A stretch of DNA of 63,290 nucleotides from Pirellulaceae bacterium. Lineage in GTDB: Bacteria > Planctomycetota > Planctomycetia > Pirellulales > Pirellulaceae. The notes below the pieces were generated by a model. The model made no database searches. It worked only from the letters and a program-made list of their open reading frames with translations, and was not told where the DNA came from. Positions 18,201-25,500 of this stretch are shown one piece after another (within the stretch, counting starts at the first letter, position 1; every line of letters begins with the position of its first letter). A program made the position numbers and the translations under genes. Location of the stretch: positions 1-63,290 of the forward strand of contig JAQWSU010000020.1 in assembly GCA_029243025.1 (NCBI GenBank), read 5' to 3'.

Positions 18201-20240
18201 TGGCATGGACAAAGGCGCGCCGGCGATTTGTGGTCTACTCCCACGGAAGACGGAACTCCCTACTATTTGAAAACGTCGGGAAACTTAGACCGACTCGCGA
18301 AGAAATTTGTATCCAGTCAACAGAACCCCCAAAAGGTATCAAGTTCTTCTTCAGATCATCCCGGTTTTTTACAGGTCACAGAAGAACCGTATTCCATTGG
18401 CCTCCAGCCCGATCGGCCTGCGATTACGTTTCGTGGAACCGACCAGGAGAAAATCAGGTTTAAGGTTCAACTTCCCGAAGACAATACAGCGAACCATGTC
18501 GACCTGCGACTCACAAGCGATTCAGATCAACTCACGATTAGTCAGATTTCAACGGATCGTGGCGAACTTGAGTATCAAATCGAGCGTAAGACCACCACTG
18601 AATTCAATACCGTCGTAACTGCAACCCTTTTCTTCAGAGGTAGTTCGATCGATCGCACTATTCCTGTCGAATCGATCGGTGACTGGCAGGGACCTACGGT
18701 CGATTATGATTACCAAGTGTTGAACGAAGCAAAACTCCGAGTGAGTTTAGGTGACGTTAGTCGAGCGCCCGAACATCTACTATTCGTCCTGGATTCCTCA
18801 CGCAGCATGGCGGAACTTCAACGCTTACAGGAAGTCAAACAGGTATTACGGACGTTTTCGGATTCGGTTTCGCAGAATGGGATAAGCGTGGGCATTCGCG
18901 TATTTGGTTCACGTATTGTTTGGAAGGAAAACGATGTTTATTCGGAAGCTGAAGCGAGAAAAGATACACAACTCGTATTGCCCCTACGCGCATTTCCTGG
19001 AACGGCATTTCGAGAAACGATCAGTCGACTCAAACCCGTAGGTGAATCTCCCTTATTCTATTCCTTGTTAGAAGCCAAAAATGACTTTCAGTATGTCAAT
19101 CCGGGCAGTCGACGAATCATTGCGATTTCTGACGGAAGCGACAACTGGGCGGATCAAGGGCTTGCGCCAGGGATAGCACAACTGCAAACCGCGTATCAAG
19201 ATTCGGGCATTCCTATCGATGCCATAGGATTCAAGTCCGACCTCCAAGGTTGGTCGCAACTGCAAAACATCGCGGATGTGACTGGAGGGAAAGCCGTCAA
19301 GATTGATCACGCAAACGATCTGTTAAGTTGCGTCCTTGACCTTGCTCAGATGCGCCGATTTGACGTTCAGCCTGCTCCAACGGGTATTTCCGATCTACCG
19401 AGGCAGCTCAACTTTTCAGGAGCTGATCTGCCGGTCAAACCCGGCACCTACAACGTGCGAATTCTCGATCCAAAGGACAACCCAATGGCCAAAACGTCCG
19501 TGCCCATTCGGCCTGGCCAACAACACGACTTGGTTTTTCGCGGTGGTGAATTGACCTACAATCCGTTCGATGAGCGTGCAAGTAAAGCCGTTTTCACAGA
19601 CGATAAAACTGGCGTCTCGTTGATCATTTCAGACTTTACGTTCGACGATGGGGTCCTAAACGTCACTTTGGCATTGTCGCACCAACACGAACCCAATTGG
19701 TGGCCCAAAAGCGTCCAGTTCAAGCTACAACCTCATAACCACAGCGAAATCTACTCGGTTGCTAATGTTTCTCCCAATGTCGCTGGGCACCATATCCCGG
19801 TCTGGACAATTACGCTGAACGAATGGCCATCAGCTGCCTCTTTTGCGAGGGTATCCGCCTCTTGGCAGAATACAGATCGCAGGCTGAAAACTTATCGGCT
19901 TCCTTTATCGAATCGCAGCTTAATAACGAACCCACAACTACCCGATGGAATTCGTGTGACTCGAGACAAGCAAAGCTTGCGACAAATTGAAGGAGTGCGG
20001 AAAATCTTGCAACACATCACATTGGTTTCCGATTCAAAACCATCAATCCTCGAATGGAGTCTTCAGTCAGGTGCTAGTTTTGGATATTCGCGACAAAACT
20101 ACAATGTTGCCGAAGGGATTTACAATGTCGAATTCTTGCCGAATAAAGACACACTGGAAGCAATCACGCTCGTGCAACAGACTGGTGAACGATCTCGTAT
20201 TCAAGGTGACATCGATCTCCGAGCGCCGAAGCTAGATTAG
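15270..20240 (+). CDS. Giant single-pass membrane protein with degenerate caspase-like domain and VWA domain
   Basis: 1656 residues. One helix (about 41-65) anchors it. Residues about 75-335 follow the caspase-like plan: LVYVNCPG strand, YLLPTNVYG, VLVLDCQQL strand, GHSVFSRYFLQGITG, then KVSLDELHEYV and QQPFML. The GHG histidine is replaced (NCPG) and the DxCxS cysteine motif is altered (DCQQ), so activity is unlikely. A disordered Gln/Pro/Ser linker (about 440-545) and a helical region follow. A VWA domain starts near residue 1168 with an intact MIDAS DSSRS (D1175, S1177, S1179) and later a SDGSD motif; beta domains finish the protein. It comes after the TssM-like gene in the same direction. 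I infer a periplasmic scaffold of the T6SS membrane complex. Confidence 0.72.
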   Translation: MADNRWQFGATGTGVRQTNEHAVETAPHPWRLNVRRLNRLAMLLSPILWLSLILSVLSLFWLATWFDRIIESNTIILSSISPLPGVNPYAGRDAEALAGLQGLLQVNPFVSDRLDVSQLEQAVSGIAELSQPYRSFRRPTVNLVYVNCPGLALSHQDKLVPYLLPTNVYGSSSTVYERVVPVQKVLENLAASNSSYKVLVLDCQQLASFWPAGVISNQFVSSVSKLLDDKRGEYPNLFVLMSCSDNEVSWNDDSIGHSVFSRYFLQGITGAADKSGTNDRKVSLDELHEYVRINVNLWTQKNRGVSQQPFMLYTGDGNAQNFARDVPLTIVTAGHPIWQAKAMTDATTQKERLAELQTSWQTYYQTARSLPSPTSCAPQLFRLWEDSLLNAEASLRQHNEQTMRQAVNMANDYARQVRAAQERYSFGNSAFSLPMIRMFTNPDQSVSGTSPIGNQETKGPSDRLASPKKNNVVPNKASDTRTSAGESPAADAEIGTGPTQQNAHAKNANQVDGANNDGTGKSPSDTTHQQDKPASVTAESIPAKPMTLPEIRSAMTEIEANTGAVVKYGKQLQEREHDTLPAEAELVRMMVDRWPTDKGQGPLRDFGHRVINSRIQVEQAAVPGGHFAYRIFPWVKAPMKEVDQLQREIEDLFFAVAGPPSTVDRESWNSLNNKMPSVDEIKSAGKNLATAYALRDQSISALPGLAKFYRSSFISYDEQRDQIIEGTHELVNENYQLCGDLRFVDDLAASNQADKLQDLIAQSDRVAPIYFQLLKLINQEYLHLSESIGTKLYLSANQWKRLDAILKIPFDYSQRRRSQSSSSGSVSLFDFLESPNALATRRVRLLERISLFAPERRPRPPQSSSEEATATPKTVGLHPDEVATAEFATALFSLPELVSTPLSPASIQNGFSSTLAGAWEDSYRAATLNLSQIRSNLIIGDLASRIIDPQVLESKWVFLERTPPQMLRAQQLSAFAQWHGQRRAGDLWSTPTEDGTPYYLKTSGNLDRLAKKFVSSQQNPQKVSSSSSDHPGFLQVTEEPYSIGLQPDRPAITFRGTDQEKIRFKVQLPEDNTANHVDLRLTSDSDQLTISQISTDRGELEYQIERKTTTEFNTVVTATLFFRGSSIDRTIPVESIGDWQGPTVDYDYQVLNEAKLRVSLGDVSRAPEHLLFVLDSSRSMAELQRLQEVKQVLRTFSDSVSQNGISVGIRVFGSRIVWKENDVYSEAEARKDTQLVLPLRAFPGTAFRETISRLKPVGESPLFYSLLEAKNDFQYVNPGSRRIIAISDGSDNWADQGLAPGIAQLQTAYQDSGIPIDAIGFKSDLQGWSQLQNIADVTGGKAVKIDHANDLLSCVLDLAQMRRFDVQPAPTGISDLPRQLNFSGADLPVKPGTYNVRILDPKDNPMAKTSVPIRPGQQHDLVFRGGELTYNPFDERASKAVFTDDKTGVSLIISDFTFDDGVLNVTLALSHQHEPNWWPKSVQFKLQPHNHSEIYSVANVSPNVAGHHIPVWTITLNEWPSAASFARVSASWQNTDRRLKTYRLPLSNRSLITNPQLPDGIRVTRDKQSLRQIEGVRKILQHITLVSDSKPSILEWSLQSGASFGYSRQNYNVAEGIYNVEFLPNKDTLEAITLVQQTGERSRIQGDIDLRAPKLD

Positions 20241-20310
20241 TGCCCGTTGCCGAGTCGAACATGATGGTAAGGCGTGCGCTGCTAAGCCGAAGTGGGCATC
20301 CCGTCTCTTG

Positions 20311-20370
20311 GGGCAATGCGAACTCACGAGGGATGTCATGCGACGCTGGGTCGAGGTTCGCATGATGCCC
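20311..20370. other. Long hairpin downstream of the giant VWA gene
   Basis: GGGCA-ATGCGAAC (20311-20323) pairs with GTTCGCAT-GA-TGCCC (20356-20370): 13 base pairs with a two-base bulge and a loop of 32 bases. No T-run follows, so it is not a classical terminator; it might protect transcript ends or mark a small RNA. Confidence 0.4.
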
Positions 20371-20385
20371 TTGCCGCCATACAAC

Positions 20386-20741
20386 CTAATTTCTGAGTAG
20401 GTCGCCGCGCTCCATTTGATCTAAGACGTAGGCGAACTCGTAGTTCGTAGATCTGTATTTTGGATTGATGCGTGTTTTAGTGCCCCAGCCGCACTCGCAC
20501 GTTACCAGAAACTTAGCAATCTCTTTTGCAATTTGTTCCAAGGCCGGTAGATTATCAAGTATCGAATGCCCAGCGATCGTGAAGCCCTCAACATGGATCA
20601 ATATTTTGTCAGCACGTCCCACAATTCTCGCGATGGTCCCGAAGAACGATTCCGTCTTCTCTCAAACTCGAACAGGCAACGACCGTCGAGAAGCTCGTTC
20701 AAAAATCGACAGATCCGCGGCGACTTGAAAAGCCGAGCCAT
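20386..20741 (-). pseudogene. Small frameshifted gene inside the T6SS locus
   Basis: Minus-strand ATG 20741 opens a frame starting MARLFKSPRICRFL and running to about FEFER; another frame then continues with TESFFGTIARIVGRADK and stays open to the stop at 20386. Joined near 20655-20665 they give about 118 residues ending MERGDLLRN, with a CECGWG motif in the second part. The joined protein has coding-like composition throughout, while each frame alone loses it at the junction. No family recognised. Either a pseudogene or a single-base error in the assembly. Confidence 0.5.
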
Positions 20742-21097
20742 TCGCACGACGCGGCACGGTTTGTTGCTGTGAAGCTTTCATGGCCCGATGATCTTGGGAC
20801 GGATGCTGCTCCATGAGATCTGGGAGTGGTCTAGAACTTCCCGCTCGTTTTTGGGGAATCGTTCTTGGACACAAAACGCCATCAAAAGCAGGATTTGCTG
20901 CCACCTGAGCAAATTGGTGTTTGAGACGCTAATTCACAGGCTGTTCGGGTTTCTTAACAACTGCAGATTTTTTTGCTAAAAATCTTCCCATTCGCCCCTG
21001 TACACCTACACTCCCCAGTTTATTTTTATACACTGTCTCCACGGATCTACCAAGCTTAACGGCCTTACCTCTAGACCCTGCGGAGAATGGATAAACC
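20742..21097. other. Upstream region of tssB
   Basis: 356 bases with no gene that I can support. It should hold the promoter for the tssB-to-hcp run; an AT-rich stretch lies at about 20965-20985, but no clear -35/-10 pair can be defended by eye. Confidence 0.5.
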
Positions 21098-21697
21098 ATG
21101 GCAGACAGTTCACAACACAAACTATCGCGCGTCCGTCGGCCACGAATTCAGATTACCTACGATGTTGAGACCGAGGGTGGGACCGTCCAGAAGGAGCTAC
21201 CTTTCGTCGTGGGAGTTTTGGGCGATTTTGTGGGTGACCAAAAGGATGAAGAGAAGGTTCCTCCGTTGGCCCAACGCAACTTTGTCGATGTAACCGGATC
21301 CAACTTTGACCAAGTGATGGAAAAATTAGGTCCGAAATTATCTTTGAATCCTAACGATGATGGTGTTCCCTTTCCAATCGAGCTGGAGTTCCACAGCATG
21401 GATGACTTCAGCCCAGACAATCTCGTTACGATCGATTCCAGCCAAAACGGCATTCCGGAACTGAATGCTTTGCTGCAGACACGCAGCGATGTGAGTGACT
21501 TGTTAACACTGGTTAGTCGGTCTCACCAATTGGAAGAGATGCTCCAGCACAGTCTCGAGAATAAGGACGGCGCATTGGAAGAATTGCGCAACGCACTGCC
21601 GGCTCCTGAGTCAACTGCATCGCCAGCATCGGCGACCGACGGAGATGCCAAGCCTGATGCCTCAGCGAACGCATCCGATAGCAGCGACGATCAATAG
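21098..21697 (+). CDS. tssB: T6SS contractile sheath small subunit TssB (VipA)
   Basis: 199 residues. The start carries the family pattern: R-x-x-R-I-Q-I-T-Y-D-V followed by LPFVVGVLGDF, then FVDVTGSNFDQVM. TssB pairs with TssC to form the contractile sheath around the Hcp tube. The last 45 residues are a disordered tail rich in Ala, Ser and Asp, longer than the usual 160-170 residue protein. ATG 21098 is the only sensible start. It heads the tssB-tssC-tssC2-tssE-tssF-tssG-hcp run. Confidence 0.92.
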   Translation: MADSSQHKLSRVRRPRIQITYDVETEGGTVQKELPFVVGVLGDFVGDQKDEEKVPPLAQRNFVDVTGSNFDQVMEKLGPKLSLNPNDDGVPFPIELEFHSMDDFSPDNLVTIDSSQNGIPELNALLQTRSDVSDLLTLVSRSHQLEEMLQHSLENKDGALEELRNALPAPESTASPASATDGDAKPDASANASDSSDDQ

Positions 21698-21758
21698 GCG
21701 AGTTAATCCGCGTTGATTTCAACGACCGCATTTTCCCTTGACACAAGGTTTTCACGAG

Positions 21759-23375
21759 ATGGCCGACGACACCAAAACCGTAGCAAAACATTCCGACATT
21801 CTGCCGCAAGCATATGAACAGTTGACGCCGGCGAATGAACAGATGATCAACAAGGCGTTGCAAGTCTTTGCAGACTTGGCCCAGGGAAACATCCCGCAAA
21901 ACGTTTTAGGTTTTTTCAAGGATCCGGATACGGCGAAGGAAATTGTTTATAAGTCCATCCAGCTTCCTCTCCAGGATCTTGACGATGAGATCGCACAGCA
22001 CCTTCCTGGTGGAAAACCAGAGGATGCGACAATGGTTACTGTGGCATTACAGCAACTGATTCAAGCGATTGACGCAAAGCTGTCACAACTACTCGCACAA
22101 ATTCTGCACACGAAAAAATTCCGTGAAATGGAAGGCTCGTGGCGCGGTTTGAAGTATTTAGTGACCAACAGTGAGGTTGGAACTTCCCTAAAAATCAAAG
22201 TGCTAAGCGCCAAGAAGGAAGAATTAAGAAAGGACTTTGAGAAGTCAAGTGACTTTGATCAAAGTCAGATTTTCAAGAAGGTGTATTCCGATCAGTACGG
22301 TTCACCAGGTGGAGAACCCTTCTCGATTTTGGTCGGAGACTATTCTTTTGGAAACAACAATCCGGATTTGGAGCTGCTCTCACAGATTCGCGAAGTATCG
22401 GCCGACGCTTTTGCTCCGTTTATTGCTGCATCCGACCCAAGCTTATTTGGATTTAGCGAGTGGAATGAGGTGGATAAGCCGGTCGACTTAGCAACCATCT
22501 TTGATTCCGTGCTATATGCTCAATGGAATTCGATGCGTGAGCATCCTGATGCGAGGTTCATAACTCTCGCGATGCCACGTGTTTTGGCGCGTGGTAGTTA
22601 CGGAGCTTTAGATCAGCCAACCGAGAAATTTGCTTTCGAAGAGCAGCCGTTATCAAACTATCCGGACGCCGAGCACGACAAATATGCGATTCCCACAGGA
22701 ACGGATACGTTTTGCTGGAGCAATGCTGCCTACTATGTCGGTCAACGAATCACCAACGCCTTTGCGAAGTATGGCTGGTGCACGGCAATCCGTGGTTATG
22801 AAAACGGCGGTCAGGTCGAAGACCTGCCTATGCATTACTTCTACAATCACAAGACTGGCAATGTCGAGTCACTCTGTCCTACAGAAGCACCCCTCACGGA
22901 CCGACGTGAATATGAAATCGATCGTTTGGGTTTCTTGTCCTTGTCCTATTACAAGAATTCGAACTACGCTGTCTTTTTCGGCGGCCAGACGACTCAAAAA
23001 CCGCTTAAGTATGACAACCCTGATGCTACGGGCAATGCAGCCCTTTCCGCTCGATTGCCGTATATGTTGGCAACCTCACGCATCGCCCATTACCTGAAAA
23101 TGATTGGTCGCGACAAGGTGGGTTCATTCTTGGAGCTTCCGGATGCACAACTTTGGTTGGATCGTTGGATTGCGCAATACATCTGCGCCGATAAATTTCC
23201 AACCCCAGAAGCAAAGGCCAGTTATCCCTTGGCCGAAGCAAAAATTTCCGTGACTCCGGTCCCAGGTGCACCAGGCTCTTATGTTGCGATTGCGTGGTTG
23301 AGACCATTTCTGCAGTTCGAGGAACTGACTACGTCTTTGCGTTTAGTCGTAAAAATACCGTCCACAGCGGCTTAG
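21759..23375 (+). CDS. tssC: T6SS contractile sheath large subunit TssC (VipB)
   Basis: 538 residues. Family landmarks are clear: FREMEGSWRGLKYLV, VYSDQYGSPGGEPFSILVGDY, FAPFIAASDPSLFG, LPYMLATSRIAHYLK and the C-terminal GSYVAIAWLRPFLQFEELT. TssC forms the sheath with TssB. The start ATG 21759 is chosen over the TTG at 21738, because it begins MADDTK with an AAGG box upstream and conserved sequence comes later in any case. It lies 61 bases after tssB and 31 before the second tssC-like gene. Confidence 0.93.
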   Translation: MADDTKTVAKHSDILPQAYEQLTPANEQMINKALQVFADLAQGNIPQNVLGFFKDPDTAKEIVYKSIQLPLQDLDDEIAQHLPGGKPEDATMVTVALQQLIQAIDAKLSQLLAQILHTKKFREMEGSWRGLKYLVTNSEVGTSLKIKVLSAKKEELRKDFEKSSDFDQSQIFKKVYSDQYGSPGGEPFSILVGDYSFGNNNPDLELLSQIREVSADAFAPFIAASDPSLFGFSEWNEVDKPVDLATIFDSVLYAQWNSMREHPDARFITLAMPRVLARGSYGALDQPTEKFAFEEQPLSNYPDAEHDKYAIPTGTDTFCWSNAAYYVGQRITNAFAKYGWCTAIRGYENGGQVEDLPMHYFYNHKTGNVESLCPTEAPLTDRREYEIDRLGFLSLSYYKNSNYAVFFGGQTTQKPLKYDNPDATGNAALSARLPYMLATSRIAHYLKMIGRDKVGSFLELPDAQLWLDRWIAQYICADKFPTPEAKASYPLAEAKISVTPVPGAPGSYVAIAWLRPFLQFEELTTSLRLVVKIPSTAA

Positions 23376-23406
23376 CAACGCCCTTGCGTGAAATGCAATA
23401 GAATTG

Positions 23407-24981
23407 ATGACTGACGCTCTCACACCCCTGATAGAATCGTTGCGTTTGATCATCACAAACCTTCGATCACAACCCTGGGCTGACGCACATCTCCAAACGT
23501 TGAGGCGAATCCTCTTTGAAACAGAGAATCGCCTCAGCGTAGCCGAAAAGCTAAGGGGGTGGCTTGTGCGAACGATGATGCTTTTGGATGCGCGACTAAG
23601 GGATATCGCATGTCGCATTGTCGAAGCACCTCGTTTCAAGAAACTAGAGGCTTCTTGGCACGGGCTAAGAAGCCTGGTTCAGCAAAATTCAGACGAAGGT
23701 CACATTCGGATTCGAGTTTTGACTGTCAAATGGCCTGAGCTGTCAAGTGACGCTCAGTGCTCTCTGGATTTCGAGCAGTCTGCTCTATTTCGCCGAATCT
23801 ATAGTGAAGAATATGGCATGCCCGGCGGTATTCCATTCGGACTCCTGGTGGTTGACTTTGAAGTGCATGGCCAACGTACCTCAAAACACCAAATAGATGA
23901 TGTCGCGGCACTGGATCATGTAAGCCAGGTTGGAGCGGCAGCATTTGCTCCTTTGCTGATTGGCATAAGTCCAAAACTCTTTGGCCTTAATCATTTCGGA
24001 GAGGCGATTCTTCCGCTTTCTTGTTACTTTGATAATCATGAACCCGCCTTTCATAGGTGGCGGACATTCCAACGTAGTGAGGCTGCCCGATTCGTGGGCG
24101 CGACGTTGCCAAGAGTTCTTGTACGAACGCCTTATCGCGAATTCGAAACCGACTTTTTTGCATCGGGAGAACTGGCGTCCAACGCGAAATCGATCTTACC
24201 CTCAACTTGCGAAGGTCAGGATGAAACATCAAAAGCTCAACCTACCAACACGTCAAGGAACGCGTCGTTGCGTGGTCAGGAAACATCCAGTCCACGGTAT
24301 CTGTGGGGCAACGCCGTCTACCCAACCGCATTAGTGGTGATGCGTTCATTTTCCGAAACGGGCTGGTTCCAAGATATCACGGGTGTCGACAAAGATACTC
24401 CCCGGGGTGGTCGTATGGACGGCATGGTAACGGACCGCTTCGTGATGAATGCGAAAAACAATGCCCCCAAGTTTTCGACCGACGTGCTGATTACGGATCG
24501 AGATGAGATGGCACTTAGCCGCCTTGGGATCATTGCTCTTTGTCGTTGCAAATGGTCCGACTTCACCGCAATTTACAATTGCCCGTCTTTGCATCTGCCG
24601 ATGCGGTACGATTCCATTGCCGGTACCCGCAACGAACAACTTTCGTCGAATTTCAGTTTAGTTCTGTGTGTCTCGCGATTCGCCCACTATATCAAAGTCA
24701 TGGCCCGAGATTGGATTGGCTCGACATTGTCGATGGCCGAAGTGCAAATGCGATTAAATCGCTGGTTAGCCCAATACATTTCTCCCGCAGCTCCTGAAGA
24801 CGACGGCCGTTTCCGGTATCCACTCCGTGCCGCTTCGGTCGAGCTATTCGACATGCCGATGAATCCCAGATCCTATGCGTGCCGGATTCATCTGCAGCCG
24901 CATTTGTATGGTGTCGAAGCTACCGCGATGACAGCGCTCACAGAAATTCCACGCACTGAGCTGAAACCAGTGGCGATTTAG
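23407..24981 (+). CDS. Second TssC-like sheath protein
   Basis: 524 residues, clearly a paralogue of the preceding TssC: KKLEASWHGLRSLV, YSEEYGMPGGIPFGLLVVDF, FAPLLIGISPKLFG, CVSRFAHYIKVMARDWIG and a C-terminal SYACRIHLQPHLYGVEA match it in order. It lacks much of the N-terminal arm of TssC that threads between sheath subunits, and it carries a Ser/Asn/Gln-rich insertion (about 250-300). Some T6SS and related sheath systems encode a second TssC-type protein of unknown role. It could cap the sheath or act in the baseplate. ATG 23407 is used, two codons upstream is TTG. Next gene starts 21 bases later. Confidence 0.85.
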   Translation: MTDALTPLIESLRLIITNLRSQPWADAHLQTLRRILFETENRLSVAEKLRGWLVRTMMLLDARLRDIACRIVEAPRFKKLEASWHGLRSLVQQNSDEGHIRIRVLTVKWPELSSDAQCSLDFEQSALFRRIYSEEYGMPGGIPFGLLVVDFEVHGQRTSKHQIDDVAALDHVSQVGAAAFAPLLIGISPKLFGLNHFGEAILPLSCYFDNHEPAFHRWRTFQRSEAARFVGATLPRVLVRTPYREFETDFFASGELASNAKSILPSTCEGQDETSKAQPTNTSRNASLRGQETSSPRYLWGNAVYPTALVVMRSFSETGWFQDITGVDKDTPRGGRMDGMVTDRFVMNAKNNAPKFSTDVLITDRDEMALSRLGIIALCRCKWSDFTAIYNCPSLHLPMRYDSIAGTRNEQLSSNFSLVLCVSRFAHYIKVMARDWIGSTLSMAEVQMRLNRWLAQYISPAAPEDDGRFRYPLRAASVELFDMPMNPRSYACRIHLQPHLYGVEATAMTALTEIPRTELKPVAI

Positions 24982-25002
24982 ATCAAACCCCACGAGGCGA
25001 AC

Positions 25003-25500
25003 GTGTCCAAGACAAGATCACACTGGCGAACATCAAGTCGTGTTCCCTCATCGTTTTCGATCGTTGATCGACTCCTGGATCCCGATGATTTAGGCGACAA
25101 GATGGGATCCGCAACTCCAAGTCAAATCAACACATTCCAGAGACGATCCATCAATCGTGATCTCGAGGATTTGTTAAACACACGCACCCGATGCTTGTCA
25201 TTGCCTGCACACCTGGAGGAATTAAACGACTCTCCCGCGAGCTTCGGACTGCCCGATTTTGGGCGGCAAAGCTTTGAGTCGGATGTCACAAAAAATCGGC
25301 TTCGAGAATTGATCGAAGATGCCATTGCGAGATTTGAACCGCGGTTGTCGAACGTTCAGGTGTCGGTCGTACAGACATCCATGGACGGAATCTTAAGGGT
25401 TGAAATTGAAGGTTTTTTGATCACGGAAAACAATTGGACAATTCTTACGACGGATTATTCGATTTGGTCAGGTCGCTTTAGTAGTGTCGGAGCACCATAA
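25003..25500 (+). CDS. tssE: T6SS baseplate protein TssE (gp25-like)
   Basis: 165 residues from a GTG start with an AGG box nearby. The GPW/gp25 fold is recognisable: SLVDRLLDP-type opening (here SIVDRLLDP), R-SINRDLEDLLNTR, LPDFG and the C-terminal FEPRLSNVQVSV. TssE is the small wedge protein that starts sheath assembly. It follows the second tssC gene by 21 bases and its stop overlaps the tssF ATG (TAATG), which indicates translational coupling. Confidence 0.9.
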   Translation: MSKTRSHWRTSSRVPSSFSIVDRLLDPDDLGDKMGSATPSQINTFQRRSINRDLEDLLNTRTRCLSLPAHLEELNDSPASFGLPDFGRQSFESDVTKNRLRELIEDAIARFEPRLSNVQVSVVQTSMDGILRVEIEGFLITENNWTILTTDYSIWSGRFSSVGAP

